Part shown: piece after piece, positions 45,622-54,324 of the stretch
Position numbering within the stretch: the stretch's first letter is position 1
Layout: each line of letters begins with the position of its first letter
Origin: JAUIET01 sp964352475
GTDB lineage: Bacteria; Pseudomonadota; Gammaproteobacteria; Pseudomonadales; JAUIET01
Length of the DNA: 64,000 nucleotides
Direction: 5' to 3'
NCBI GenBank assembly: GCA_964352475.1
Contig: CAYGSL010000008.1
Span: 44,287 to 108,286 of the forward strand
Notes under the pieces: generated by a model
The model's database searches: none
The model's input: only the letters and a program-made list of their open reading frames with translations
What the model was told of the DNA's origin: nothing
Position numbers and translations under genes: made by a program

Positions 45622-46590
45622 ATGGCAGACTATGATGTTTTCAATGGCGACGCAGACGGTATTTGCGCGCTTATACAGTTAAGACTCGCTGAACCCAGAG
45701 ACAGTACGATTGTGACTGGAGTAAAGCGCGATATCTCTCTGCTCAAGCAGGTTGATGCTGTGAGTGGTGATAGAGTCACGGTATTGGACATTTCTATGGA
45801 CAAGAATAAAACCGATCTGCAGCGCGTGCTGGACGCAGGTGCCGAGGTGTTTTATTGCGACCATCATTTTGCAGGTGATATTCCACAAGCCGACAATCTG
45901 ATGGATTTGATTAATACCGCCGCTGACACTTGCACCAGCCTATTGGTGAACGGTTATTTGAAAGGCGCTTATAAAGAGTGGGCTGTCACGGCTGCATTTG
46001 GTGACAACCTGAAAGCGAGTGCTTTAACGCTGGCAAAGCAGACCTCTCTCACTGAGAGTGAGGTGAAAAGCCTTGAAAACCTGGGTACCTATATTAACTA
46101 CAACGGCTATGGCGCCTCGTTGGATGATTTGCATTTTACTCCGCAGGATCTCTACAAACTAATGCAGCCATTTACTAATCCACTGGATTTCATAGAGCAG
46201 GAATCTGAAGCGTATAAAAAATTGGAAGCTGGTTTTATCGATGATATGGCATCGGCAAGAGCGGTGGATTACGATCATGCTGATCAGCATTCAGCTGTTT
46301 TGACTTTTCCCAATGAGGCGTGGGCTAGGCGGGTAAGTGGTGTTTTCAGTAATGACCTTGCCAACGAAAACCCGGGCAGAGCCCACGCTGTGTTAACAAA
46401 TAAAGCGAATGGCAATTACCTGGTGAGTGTACGCGCACCGCTTAACAATAAGACAGGTGCAGATGAATTGTGCATGCAATTTCCAACCGGTGGTGGTCGC
46501 AAGGCAGCTGCGGGTATCAATGATCTGCCAGCCGACATGCTTGGCGATTTTATCAGCGCATTAGGACAACGTTACGCCAATGAACCCTAA
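45622..46590 (+). CDS. DHH-family phosphoesterase
   Basis: 322 residues. The Mn-binding motifs of DHH enzymes are visible: FNGDADG at residues 7-13, VLDIS near 54, and CDHHFAGD with the Asp80-His81-His82 triad. The DHHA1-type end is FPTGGGRKAAAGIN near 293. Members include RecJ, NrnA and cyclic-dinucleotide or oligonucleotide phosphodiesterases; none can be assigned. It lies between the WbpM-like gene (18 bases) and pgi, whose start overlaps its end by 11 bases. A role in nucleotide or oligonucleotide turnover is likely. Confidence 0.87.
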   Translation: MADYDVFNGDADGICALIQLRLAEPRDSTIVTGVKRDISLLKQVDAVSGDRVTVLDISMDKNKTDLQRVLDAGAEVFYCDHHFAGDIPQADNLMDLINTAADTCTSLLVNGYLKGAYKEWAVTAAFGDNLKASALTLAKQTSLTESEVKSLENLGTYINYNGYGASLDDLHFTPQDLYKLMQPFTNPLDFIEQESEAYKKLEAGFIDDMASARAVDYDHADQHSAVLTFPNEAWARRVSGVFSNDLANENPGRAHAVLTNKANGNYLVSVRAPLNNKTGADELCMQFPTGGGRKAAAGINDLPADMLGDFISALGQRYANEP

Positions 46591-48157
46591 GCAGAGCAAA
46601 GCCTGGGCTGCGCTTGAAAAAAAGGCCGAGAACCGGCCTGGAATTGCTAGTATTTTTGAATCCGATCCGCAACGAGCGGCGCGTTGCACCCTGGAACATT
46701 GCGGAATCAGGCTGGATTACAGTAAAACCACCATCACCGAAGATGTGCTGCAATCGTTACTAAGTTTGGCAATAGATGTCGGTGTTCCCGATCGAATGAA
46801 CGCCATGCTCAATGGCGAGCACATAAATACCACTGAAGATCGCGCGGTATTGCACATTGCTTTACGCGATATTGACGGCGTACTGGCTGACAAGTACGGC
46901 GCTGATAAGCACAAGGCTGTACTGGAACAACTGTCACGAATGGAACGTTTGTCAGACGAAATACGTTCTGGCCAATGGCGGGGGTTTTCCGGAAAGCGAA
47001 TCCGTCATGTCGTTAACATTGGGATTGGCGGGTCTGATCTTGGACCCAAGATGGTCTGTGAAGCGCTGAGGCATTTGCAATCGCCTGAACTTCAGGTGCA
47101 TTTTGCCAGCAACGTTGATGAAACGCATTTGCCAAATATTCTGCGTGAACTCGACCCCGAGGAAACGCTGTTTTCTATCTCAAGTAAAACATTCACTACT
47201 CAGGAAACCATGTACAACGCGCGCAACGCCCGTCAATGGGTGCTTGATCACTATTCTGACAGCGACGCGATTGCCAGCCATTTCATCGCGGTCAGCAGCA
47301 ATACCCGGGCTGCCGTAGAGTTTGGAATTGCCGAGCAAAATTTGTTGTCATTCTGGGAATGGGTTGGCGGGCGGTACTCGCTATGGTCAACTATTGGTTT
47401 TCCAATCTGTGCCGCCATCGGCTATGCGCGATTTGAAGAGTTGTTGCGTGGGGCACATGCGCTGGATGCACATTTTTTCACTGCCGAGTTTGAGCAGAAT
47501 CTGCCACTGATATTGGCGGTGTGCGGAATTTGGCACAATAACTTCTGTGCTCACCACAGCCTGGGCGTTATTCCATACAATGACGCTTTGGGGCTGCTAC
47601 CCATGTACTTGCAGCAATTAGACATGGAGAGCAATGGCAAATCGGTGGATCTCGAAGGCAACGCCGTGACCTACGCAACCGGCCCCGTGGTGTGGGGACA
47701 AAGCGGTTCGAATGGTCAGCACGCTTTTTTTCAGCTGCTGCATCAAGGCACCGATGTTATACCGCTGGAGTTCGTCTTTGCGGTGAATGTTGAAACGGCT
47801 AATCAGGAACAGCATCGTGCCTTACTGGGCAATATGCTTGCGCAGTCTAATGCCTTGATGCGAGGCGAACAGGCTGCAGAAGCTCAGCCACATTTGCATT
47901 ATGCCGGTGATAAACCCAGTATCAGCGTGGGTCTGGACCAGTTAACCCCCGCTAGTTTGGGAGCACTGATTGCCTTGTTTGAGCACAAAGTGTTTGTTCA
48001 AGGCGCGATCTGGAATATTAATTCCTTCGATCAGTGGGGGGTACAACTGGGCAAACGATTAGCAACTCAGATTGGAACTGATTTTTCTCGTCCAAACGCC
48101 GAAATGGACAGCTCTACTCAGGCGACAATTGCCTGGATTCATGAACGCATGAGTTAA
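46580..48157 (+). CDS. pgi: Glucose-6-phosphate isomerase
   Basis: 525 residues. Signatures: VVNIGIGGSDLGPKMV near 149, FSISSKTFTTQETM near 202, WVGGRYSLWSTIGFPICAA near 261 and GQSGSNGQHAFFQLLHQGT near 374. It interconverts glucose- and fructose-6-phosphate and so supplies the precursor of UDP-GlcNAc for the neighbouring sugar genes. It overlaps the DHH gene by 11 bases, suggesting coupled translation. Confidence 0.97.
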   Translation: MNPKQSKAWAALEKKAENRPGIASIFESDPQRAARCTLEHCGIRLDYSKTTITEDVLQSLLSLAIDVGVPDRMNAMLNGEHINTTEDRAVLHIALRDIDGVLADKYGADKHKAVLEQLSRMERLSDEIRSGQWRGFSGKRIRHVVNIGIGGSDLGPKMVCEALRHLQSPELQVHFASNVDETHLPNILRELDPEETLFSISSKTFTTQETMYNARNARQWVLDHYSDSDAIASHFIAVSSNTRAAVEFGIAEQNLLSFWEWVGGRYSLWSTIGFPICAAIGYARFEELLRGAHALDAHFFTAEFEQNLPLILAVCGIWHNNFCAHHSLGVIPYNDALGLLPMYLQQLDMESNGKSVDLEGNAVTYATGPVVWGQSGSNGQHAFFQLLHQGTDVIPLEFVFAVNVETANQEQHRALLGNMLAQSNALMRGEQAAEAQPHLHYAGDKPSISVGLDQLTPASLGALIALFEHKVFVQGAIWNINSFDQWGVQLGKRLATQIGTDFSRPNAEMDSSTQATIAWIHERMS

Positions 48158-48189
48158 TCCCGTTGCGCACTGATTCAGGCGGCTTGTGC

Positions 48190-48375
48190 TCAGGTGTTTT
48201 TCGGTATTCCTTGATTTAGCTTCTGACCCACAGGTTTGAATTGTGGATCAATCTCGTTTCCAGGGCACTGGTCTTGCGTATCCAGATTTTTCTGCGCGAA
48301 CAGTTGCTTCCATACGGTGTCGCTAAATTCCAATTTTTGCAGAAAACGCTGGAACTCAACTTCTTGTTGGTCCAT
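48190..48375 (-). CDS. Small protein of unknown function
   Basis: 61 residues beginning MDQQEVEFQRFLQKLEFSD, charged and glutamine-rich, with one Cys in the second half (DQCPGNE). No signal peptide or membrane segment. A strong GGAGAG ribosome site lies four bases ahead of the ATG, which is the main support. It is convergent with pgi. I do not recognise it. Confidence 0.5.
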   Translation of the reverse strand: MDQQEVEFQRFLQKLEFSDTVWKQLFAQKNLDTQDQCPGNEIDPQFKPVGQKLNQGIPKNT

Positions 48376-48513
48376 GTCGCTCTCCGACGTAGTGTGAGTT
48401 ATGTCTCGTTTTTAAGCGTAGCCCAGACGAACGGAATATGTGTAAAACTTTGTGAGATCGTCAGTTTGGCTAAAAAACGATCAATATTGATCGCATTTTC
48501 TTGGTGAACAGCA

Positions 48514-49455
48514 CTAACGCTTGTACAAAGCACCGCGTTCTTGATTGGCTTGTGTTTTAAAACGCCGGTGGAACCAATAATATTGAGTGGGCTCAAGTCT
48601 GATCGCCGTTTCAATCAGTTGGTTGACGGCGGTGGCGTCGGCAACATCGTCGCCCGACGGGAAATTATTCAGCGGCCCGGTAATGCTGACGATGTAGCCG
48701 GAGTCGTCAGGCTTGCGTCGTTGACCATAGAGAAATACCGGTGCACCAGTAATACGGGCCAACGTTGCTGTTGCATTAATGGTTGATGCATTTTGCGAAA
48801 AGAACGGGGCGTAGACGCTGTTATTTTCGCCTTCATCCTGATCCGGTGCATACCAAACGATCTCGCCGCGGCGCACCGCTTTAATCAACGCCCGCGGGTT
48901 GGTTTTCTTGATGTGGGTATCTGCATGGCGGTCACGACCTGCCAGAATCGTTGCATTGAACAGAACATTTCTTTGCGGTCTGTACACTGCGGAAAAAGGA
49001 AAATGAATAGCGCCAATAGCAGCGCCGATGTCCAGTGTCGAAAAATGTGCGCCCAGCAGCAGTACGCCTTTTCCCTTGTCTTTGGCCTCAAGCAGGCTGT
49101 CCAGGCCTTCGATTTCAGATATGGATTCAATGCGCTCGTGACGGCTCCACCAGGCCATACCGGTCTCTGCCAGGCCAGCGCCAAAGTTCTTGAATACCTC
49201 TTTGCAGAATTGCTTTTTTTCTTCGGCGTTAAGTTCCGGAAAACACAGGTCGATGTTCAACTGCGTTACATGCTTGCGGCTGCTGGGAATAAGGTAGAGC
49301 AGATACCCAATTGCCTTGCCCAGACGAACATTGAAGGGGAAGGGTAATGCACCCAAACCACGCAACAACAAAAGTGCGAAGGCCAATGGCCAGTTTGCAG
49401 GCTTACGATTCTCTTCACTGACGGTGTTGAGATACTCAGACGCAGCGTTACTCAA
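48514..49455 (-). CDS. Lysophospholipid/late LPS acyltransferase (LpxL/HtrB family)
   Basis: 313 residues with TTG start at 49455. The catalytic HX4D motif is GAHFSTLD with His137 and Asp142; VYRPQRN follows near 158 and the end has QYYWFHRRFKTQ, typical of LpxL/LpxM. A hydrophobic N-terminal helix (LPLAFALLLLRGLGALPFP, about 22-40) anchors it. It transfers an acyl chain to lipid A precursors. Upstream, a truncated GFA-type frame overlaps its first bases. The exact member (LpxL, M or P) is not settled. Confidence 0.88.
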   Translation of the reverse strand: MSNAASEYLNTVSEENRKPANWPLAFALLLLRGLGALPFPFNVRLGKAIGYLLYLIPSSRKHVTQLNIDLCFPELNAEEKKQFCKEVFKNFGAGLAETGMAWWSRHERIESISEIEGLDSLLEAKDKGKGVLLLGAHFSTLDIGAAIGAIHFPFSAVYRPQRNVLFNATILAGRDRHADTHIKKTNPRALIKAVRRGEIVWYAPDQDEGENNSVYAPFFSQNASTINATATLARITGAPVFLYGQRRKPDDSGYIVSITGPLNNFPSGDDVADATAVNQLIETAIRLEPTQYYWFHRRFKTQANQERGALYKR

Positions 49456-49549
49456 GTTCTAGCGCGCCAATACTATGGTCCATGGCATTCGCGGTAAATG
49501 TCACAGCGTTACACAGGCAGCTGCCTGACGCTTTACTGGTTTCGGGCAT
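49448..49549 (-). pseudogene. Truncated GFA (glutathione-dependent formaldehyde-activating enzyme)-like N-terminus
   Basis: An ATG at 49549 has GGAG seven bases upstream and opens a 33-residue frame. Its residues 9-18 (GSCLCNAVTF) and the later DHSIGA match the conserved N-terminal part of GFA-family proteins, where a second Cys pair (CHC-x2-C) should come next. Here the frame instead reads LELE and stops at 49448-49450, overlapping the TTG start of the acyltransferase. It looks like the remnant of a GFA gene, or its ribosome site recycled as a leader for the acyltransferase. The assignment rests on memory of the family. Confidence 0.5.
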
Positions 49550-49743
49550 GAAGAATCTCCATCAGCGTGGTTGTCTACCTTAGCGAAGAAAAAGGTAGCG
49601 GGAAAGTGCAAACGCAACTATGCCGCCAATAAAGGACATTCCCTGTAGATCAGCATTCTCGACCGTAAGATCGGCCTTGCCAATTAGCATCGGCTGTTGT
49701 AAATAATGCTTTCCAGTTTCCAGAAACAGTTTGGAGAGATCGA

Positions 49744-50445
49744 ATGAGCGCCCGAGAAACGGTTAGCAGGGCAGATTGGATAACGGCGCGTACAGAATTC
49801 ATGGAACGAGAAAAAGCTTTTACGCGGGAGCGAGATGCGCTTAGCAAAGCCCGCCAGGCACTGCCTCGCTGGCAGCTGGATAAAGACTATGAGTTTCAGG
49901 GGCAAGACGGTGTGGTTCAGATGCCGGAATTGTTCGACGGCCACTCCCAGCTAATCGTTCAACACTTTATGTTTGGTCCGGAATGGGAGGAAGGCTGCCC
50001 GAGTTGTTCGTTCTGGGCCGATGGTTACAACGGCACCATCGCGCACCTCAATGCTCGTGACATCAATATGGTTGCAATATCCAACGCACCATTGCACAGC
50101 CTGGAGATGTATAAACAACGCATGGGATGGACATTCCCCTGGTATTCATCACTGGGATCAAGTTTTAATGCCGACTTTGCGGTGTCGTTTACAGCGGAGC
50201 AATTGGAGAGCGGCCAAAACAATTACAACTACGGCACGCAGCGATTCAATGGTGGTGAGGCACCGGGAATGAGTGTGTTTGAGCTGAACGAGGATGGTGC
50301 CGTATTTCATACCTATTCGGCTTATTCGCGCGGCCTGGATATGTTTAACGCAACGTACCACTACATGGATGCCGTGCCTAAGGGGCGAGATGAGGCGGAG
50401 TTGCCGTTTTCCATGGCATGGCTGCGCAGACACGACTCGTATTGA
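49744..50445 (+). CDS. DUF899 family thioredoxin-fold protein
   Basis: 233 residues. The thioredoxin-like core has the Cys pair CPSC at 85-88 in EEGCPSCSFWADGYNG, the DUF899 hallmark, then WTFPWYSSLGSSFNADFAVSF near 128-148, and GAVFHTYSAYSRGLD near 187. The function of the family is unknown; a redox role is implied by fold. A GGAGAG ribosome site precedes the ATG. It stands alone between the acyltransferase and the OmpA-domain gene. Confidence 0.85.
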   Translation: MSARETVSRADWITARTEFMEREKAFTRERDALSKARQALPRWQLDKDYEFQGQDGVVQMPELFDGHSQLIVQHFMFGPEWEEGCPSCSFWADGYNGTIAHLNARDINMVAISNAPLHSLEMYKQRMGWTFPWYSSLGSSFNADFAVSFTAEQLESGQNNYNYGTQRFNGGEAPGMSVFELNEDGAVFHTYSAYSRGLDMFNATYHYMDAVPKGRDEAELPFSMAWLRRHDSY

Positions 50446-50533
50446 GTTCTGTTTGCGAATAGCTGAGCTTTTTATTGCTGCGGCACTGGCTAGAAAAAGT
50501 GACGTCCAAATTTGAATCAAAGAGGGTATGCGC

Positions 50534-51778
50534 ATGCGCTTCTTAGGCCAATCTACCTCAGCACTGTTGCTCTATTCCTTGTCTACATGGGCGATATCTG
50601 ACGATCTGGCCGGCTTGCAAACAAACTTCCTGAGTCTGGCTAACGGCGCGATGCCGGTCTTCATAGGTGAAGCCGGCAAACAGCTGCGTGTATCAGACCC
50701 GCAGGCGATCGCGGTTATTGATGGAAACCCCAAGCCATTTATTTTAACGCCCAAACCTGTGGATGCCTCGGCGCGGATAGAATTGGTGTATGAGCTACCG
50801 GCGGCAACCACATTTCAACGTTTTCGCATACCCAACGTGTGGGAAACGCCCAGCCCGTCGCAAACGTTTGTTGCAAACCTGAAAATTTCCGGCAGTAATC
50901 AGTTCGACCCGCAAAAGCCCGACGATGCGCAATTCGTACACTTGGCCAATGTGGATCTGAACACACACGAACAAAAGAACCAGTTCACCGACGTTGCCCT
51001 GGATGATGCCCAAGCCGTGCGTTGGCTCAAGCTGGAATTCAGCGGCGGCATTGATATTCAAACCGAAAAATCCTTTTTGGAATTCAGTGAATTGATTGGT
51101 GAAGGAAGCCAGCTTCCCGTTCCTCTGGCGGAAAATTTTGCCGGGCACTGGACTGGTCGTGGTGTACGAATAGAGCTGGAGCAGAACGCCGCGACTGTGG
51201 CTGGCTGCTACGACGACAATGGCCAGCTGCAGGGCACGGTTAGCGGCCGTGTGCTTAGAGCCACCGGCGTACACCAGCGTACCGGCGTTGAAAGTTTGTT
51301 TGTTTTGTCGGTAGATTCTAGCGGCGCATTGCAGGGGCTACGCTCGACCAACGGCGCTCCTTTCAAGGTTTACAAAGGCGATATTGCTTCGGCCAGCGCA
51401 AAGAAACTATGTACGGCACCGCCCAGTACGCAGCTTGGCTGCGGATCGGTCATTCACGGTATTCAATTTGAGTTCGACTCGGCAGCGATTACGCCGCAAT
51501 CTGATGTTGTTTTGGAGCAGCTTTATTCCGGGCTTAAAGACACTGGTGAGTCTCAGGTAAGGATTGAGGGCCATACATCTAGTGAGGGTAGTGAAGCGTA
51601 CAATCAGGAACTCTCTACTCGTCGGGCACAGGCAGTTGTGGATGATTTGTTGGCGCGTGGATTGAAGTCGAGCAAGCTAAGGGCATTTGGGGTGGGGGAG
51701 GCTAGTCCGATTGCCAGTAATAAGGATGAGGCAGGGCGGTCAATGAATCGGCGGGTTGAGGTGCATTGTGTTGATTAG
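50534..51778 (+). CDS. OmpA-family outer-membrane/peptidoglycan-associated protein
   Basis: 414 residues from ATG 50534; an ATG two codons earlier has the ribosome site (GAGGG) only one base away. The N-terminus is a signal peptide (LLLYSLSTWAIS). The middle has no clear match. The C-terminal 110 residues are an OmpA domain: IQFEFDSAAITPQSDVVLEQL, RIEGHTSSEG and LSTRRAQAVVDDLL near 365-378, then GVGEASPIASN and NRRVEV. Such domains bind peptidoglycan. A terminator begins two bases after the stop. Confidence 0.9.
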   Translation: MRFLGQSTSALLLYSLSTWAISDDLAGLQTNFLSLANGAMPVFIGEAGKQLRVSDPQAIAVIDGNPKPFILTPKPVDASARIELVYELPAATTFQRFRIPNVWETPSPSQTFVANLKISGSNQFDPQKPDDAQFVHLANVDLNTHEQKNQFTDVALDDAQAVRWLKLEFSGGIDIQTEKSFLEFSELIGEGSQLPVPLAENFAGHWTGRGVRIELEQNAATVAGCYDDNGQLQGTVSGRVLRATGVHQRTGVESLFVLSVDSSGALQGLRSTNGAPFKVYKGDIASASAKKLCTAPPSTQLGCGSVIHGIQFEFDSAAITPQSDVVLEQLYSGLKDTGESQVRIEGHTSSEGSEAYNQELSTRRAQAVVDDLLARGLKSSKLRAFGVGEASPIASNKDEAGRSMNRRVEVHCVD

Positions 51779-51780
51779 AG

Positions 51781-51828
51781 CCACATACAGAAAAGGGCCG
51801 CACTTGTGCGACCCTTTTCTGTATGTGG
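51781..51828. terminator. Bidirectional intrinsic terminator
   Basis: The outer arms CCACATACAGAAAAGGG (51781-51797) and CCCTTTTCTGTATGTGG (51812-51828) pair perfectly; the inner stem is CGCAC/GTGCG. With A-tract and T-tract around a GC-rich core, it can stop transcripts from the OmpA-domain gene (plus) and from tRNA-Asn (minus). Its right end includes the tRNA CCA. Confidence 0.8.
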
Positions 51829-51901
51829 CTCCGCCTGCTGGGCTCGAACCAGCGACCCAATGATTAACAGTCATTTGCTCTACCAACTGAGCTAAGGCGG
51901 A
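51826..51901 (-). tRNA. tRNA-Asn (GTT)
   Basis: 76 bases with encoded CCA. On the minus strand the acceptor arms are TCCGCCT and AGGCGGA, the D arm contains TAGCTCAGTTGGTAGAGC, the anticodon loop is CTGTTAA giving anticodon GTT, and the T arm reads GTTCGAGCC. It lies between the OmpA-domain gene and uvrB. A good promoter (TTGACC, 17 bases, TAACAT) lies about 90 bases upstream. Confidence 0.95.
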
Positions 51902-51987
51902 ATAAACTGTGCCTGGGCACCGCCGTTGGTGGGCGGGCCTGGAACCTTTCTCAGTTCCTCGGCGTCGAACCATGTTCGAGGGCGCGT

Positions 51988-52016
51988 ATGTTAATAACGC
52001 TCGTGAACAAGGTCAA
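51988..52016 (-). promoter_or_regulatory. Candidate sigma70 promoter of tRNA-Asn
   Basis: On the minus strand TTGACC (52016-52011) and TAACAT (51993-51988) are separated by 17 bases and followed by a GC-rich discriminator (ACGCGCCC), typical of stable-RNA promoters. The tRNA starts about 80 bases further. Confidence 0.55.
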
Positions 52017-52067
52017 TAGATATTATTATGGTCGATTTCCCGAAATACGACGAGTTCATTCGCTTCC

Positions 52068-54089
52068 ATGTCAAAGCCACTTAAGGTACACGCCAAGTTC
52101 GAGCCTGCGGGTGACCAGCCTACGGCCATTGAGCAGCTGGTGGCCGGCATTGATTCGGGTCTTCTAGGCCAGGTATTGCTCGGGGTGACGGGCTCTGGAA
52201 AGACTTTCACCATTGCGCACGTGATCGAGCGCATCCAGCGCCCTGCGGTGATTATGGCGCCCAATAAGACGCTGGCAGCGCAGCTGTATGGGGAATTCAA
52301 GGAGTTCTTCCCGGAGAATGCGGTTGAATACTTCGTTTCCTACTACGACTACTACCAGCCAGAAGCCTATGTTCCATCCTCAGATACGTTTATTGACAAA
52401 GACGCCTCGGTCAATGAGCACATCGAGCAGATGCGCCTGTCGGCCACCAAAGCGCTGATTGAGCGTCCGGATGCGATTGTGGTGGCCACTGTTTCGGCAA
52501 TTTACGGTCTTGGCGAGCCAGATGCTTATCTGAAAATGGTGATGCATCTTGATCGTGGAGACCAGGTAGACCAACGCTATATTTTGCGGCGCCTGGCTGA
52601 GCTTCAATACACCCGCAACGACGTAGACTTTTTCCGCGGAAACTACCGGGTTCGAGGGGATGTGATCGATATATTCCCGGCTGATTCCGAGCACGAGGCC
52701 ATGCGCATTGAACTTTTCGATGAAGAAATTGAAAGCATCTCGCGTTTTGACCCCTTAACCGGCCATGTGATAGCCAAACTCCCACGGGTAACCATCTTTC
52801 CAAAGACCCATTATGTAACCCCCCGCGAGCAACTGCTGGACGCCGTGGGCGATATTGAAGAAGAATTAAAAGATCGCCTGGAACAGCTGCGAAACAACGA
52901 CAAACTGGTGGAAGCGCAGCGCCTGGAGCAGCGTACCCGCTATGATCTGGAGATGATTCGGGAGCTGGGCTACTGCCAGGGTATAGAGAATTATTCGCGC
53001 TATTTATCCGGCCGTGCGCCCGGTGAGCCGCCACCCACATTATTTGATTATCTGCCCTCCAATGCGCTGGTGGTGGTGGACGAGTCTCACGTCAGCGTGC
53101 CGCAGATTGGCGGCATGTACAAAGGTGACCGGTCGCGCAAGGAAACGTTGGTGCAGTATGGCTTTCGCTTGCCGTCTGCGCTGGATAACCGGCCTATGCG
53201 ATTTGACGAATGGGAGAGGGCCGTACCGCAGGTTATCTTTGTGTCGGCCACGCCACGTGACTATGAAATGGAGAAATCCGGTCAGGTCGTAGAGCAAGTG
53301 GTGCGCCCGACCGGCCTCACGGACCCGGAAATCGAGGTGAGACCCGCCACCACTCAGGTTGATGACTTGCTTAGTGAGATTGGCGTAAATGTGGCTAAAA
53401 AGGGCAGGGTGCTGGTAACGGTGCTAACCAAACGCATGGCCGAAGACCTGACTGAGTACCTCAATGAGCATGGTGTGCGAGTTAAGTACTTGCACTCGGA
53501 TATTGATACGGTAGAGCGCGTAGAGATTATCCGCGATCTGCGCTTGGGCGAATTCGATGTATTGGTAGGCATCAACTTGTTGCGCGAAGGACTGGATATG
53601 CCTGAGGTGTCTCTGATCGCCATCCTTGACGCCGATAAAGAAGGTTTTCTGCGTTCCGAATCTTCGCTGGTGCAAACCATTGGCCGTGCTGCGCGCAACC
53701 TGGAAGGAAGGGCTATTCTCTATGCCGACCAAATGACAGGGTCGATGGAGCGTGCCATTCGCGAGACAGACCGCCGGCGTGCCAAGCAGGTAGCGTTTAA
53801 TGAAGAGCACGGCATTGTGCCGAAAGGTGTGACCAAAAGTGTTCAGGACATTCTGGAAGTTAGCTACGCGCCGGGTAAGGGCAAAGGCAGGCGAAATGCC
53901 AAGCAGAAAGGTCGTTATGAGGACGTGTTGATTGACGGGATTGATCTGGATAATCCTAAAAAGATGGCCGCTACGCTCAAAAAACTTGAAAAGAAAATGT
54001 TCCAACACGCCAAAGATCTGGAGTTTGAGCAGGCAGCTGCCACGCGTGATCAGATCGATGTGTTGAAAAATCAACAGTTTAAACTCTGA
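52068..54089 (+). CDS. uvrB: Excinuclease ABC subunit B
   Basis: 673 residues. Walker A GVTGSGKT at 39-46, the beta-hairpin YYDYYQPEAYVP near 92-103, motif DESHVSVPQIGGMY near 338, helicase motifs LGINLLREGLDMPEVSL region near 507 and the UVR domain at the C-terminus (KKMFQHAKDLEFEQAAATRD). It loads onto damaged DNA and is the core of nucleotide excision repair. I see no convincing LexA box upstream. tRNA-Val follows 73 bases later. Confidence 0.98.
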   Translation: MSKPLKVHAKFEPAGDQPTAIEQLVAGIDSGLLGQVLLGVTGSGKTFTIAHVIERIQRPAVIMAPNKTLAAQLYGEFKEFFPENAVEYFVSYYDYYQPEAYVPSSDTFIDKDASVNEHIEQMRLSATKALIERPDAIVVATVSAIYGLGEPDAYLKMVMHLDRGDQVDQRYILRRLAELQYTRNDVDFFRGNYRVRGDVIDIFPADSEHEAMRIELFDEEIESISRFDPLTGHVIAKLPRVTIFPKTHYVTPREQLLDAVGDIEEELKDRLEQLRNNDKLVEAQRLEQRTRYDLEMIRELGYCQGIENYSRYLSGRAPGEPPPTLFDYLPSNALVVVDESHVSVPQIGGMYKGDRSRKETLVQYGFRLPSALDNRPMRFDEWERAVPQVIFVSATPRDYEMEKSGQVVEQVVRPTGLTDPEIEVRPATTQVDDLLSEIGVNVAKKGRVLVTVLTKRMAEDLTEYLNEHGVRVKYLHSDIDTVERVEIIRDLRLGEFDVLVGINLLREGLDMPEVSLIAILDADKEGFLRSESSLVQTIGRAARNLEGRAILYADQMTGSMERAIRETDRRRAKQVAFNEEHGIVPKGVTKSVQDILEVSYAPGKGKGRRNAKQKGRYEDVLIDGIDLDNPKKMAATLKKLEKKMFQHAKDLEFEQAAATRDQIDVLKNQQFKL

Positions 54090-54117
54090 TTCCGGCTGGC
54101 GTGATTCGCCGTTTGCT

Positions 54118-54123
54118 TATAAT
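54118..54123 (+). promoter_or_regulatory. Candidate -10 box for tRNA-Val
   Basis: A perfect TATAAT lies 40 bases ahead of the tRNA, followed by the GC-rich ACGCGCC. No clear -35 hexamer. Motif match only. Confidence 0.4.
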
Positions 54124-54162
54124 ATACGCGCCGTTCATGCGCACTGTTTGCCCTGACACCTT

Positions 54163-54239
54163 ACGACCGTAGCTCAGTTGGTTAGAGCACCACCTTGACA
54201 TGGTGGGGGTCGGTGGTTCGAATCCACTCGGTCGTACCA
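54163..54239 (+). tRNA. tRNA-Val (GAC)
   Basis: 77 bases with encoded CCA. The acceptor arms ACGACCG and CGGTCGT pair; the anticodon loop TTGACAT between CCACC and GGTGG gives GAC, reading GTC valine codons. The D arm TAGCTCAGTTGGTTAGAGC and T arm GGTTCGAATCC are standard. It lies 86 bases ahead of the thrS start and may share its transcript. Confidence 0.95.
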
Positions 54240-54324
54240 ACATCATAGATTCAGACAGTACTGATTCACTTTACGCTAAACATTCACGTGGCCTCTCGTA
54301 ATGGCCACCACTGAGGATCGCACT

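Noticed and set aside
50158..50535. 125-residue minus-strand frame inside the DUF899 gene
   Set aside because: Antisense shadow with no ribosome site; the plus-strand DUF899 protein explains the region.
51740..51973. 77-residue minus-strand frame across the tRNA-Asn
   Set aside because: Typical spurious translation of a tRNA (LAQLVEQMTVNHWVAGSSPAGG).
51990..52060. Additional tRNA or small RNA in the tRNA-Asn leader
   Set aside because: No cloverleaf with CCA end can be folded; the sequence is consistent with a promoter and a leader only.
51902..52067. LexA-type SOS box ahead of uvrB
   Set aside because: I found no CTGT-N8-ACAG like sequence in the interval; SOS control is not supported by what is visible.
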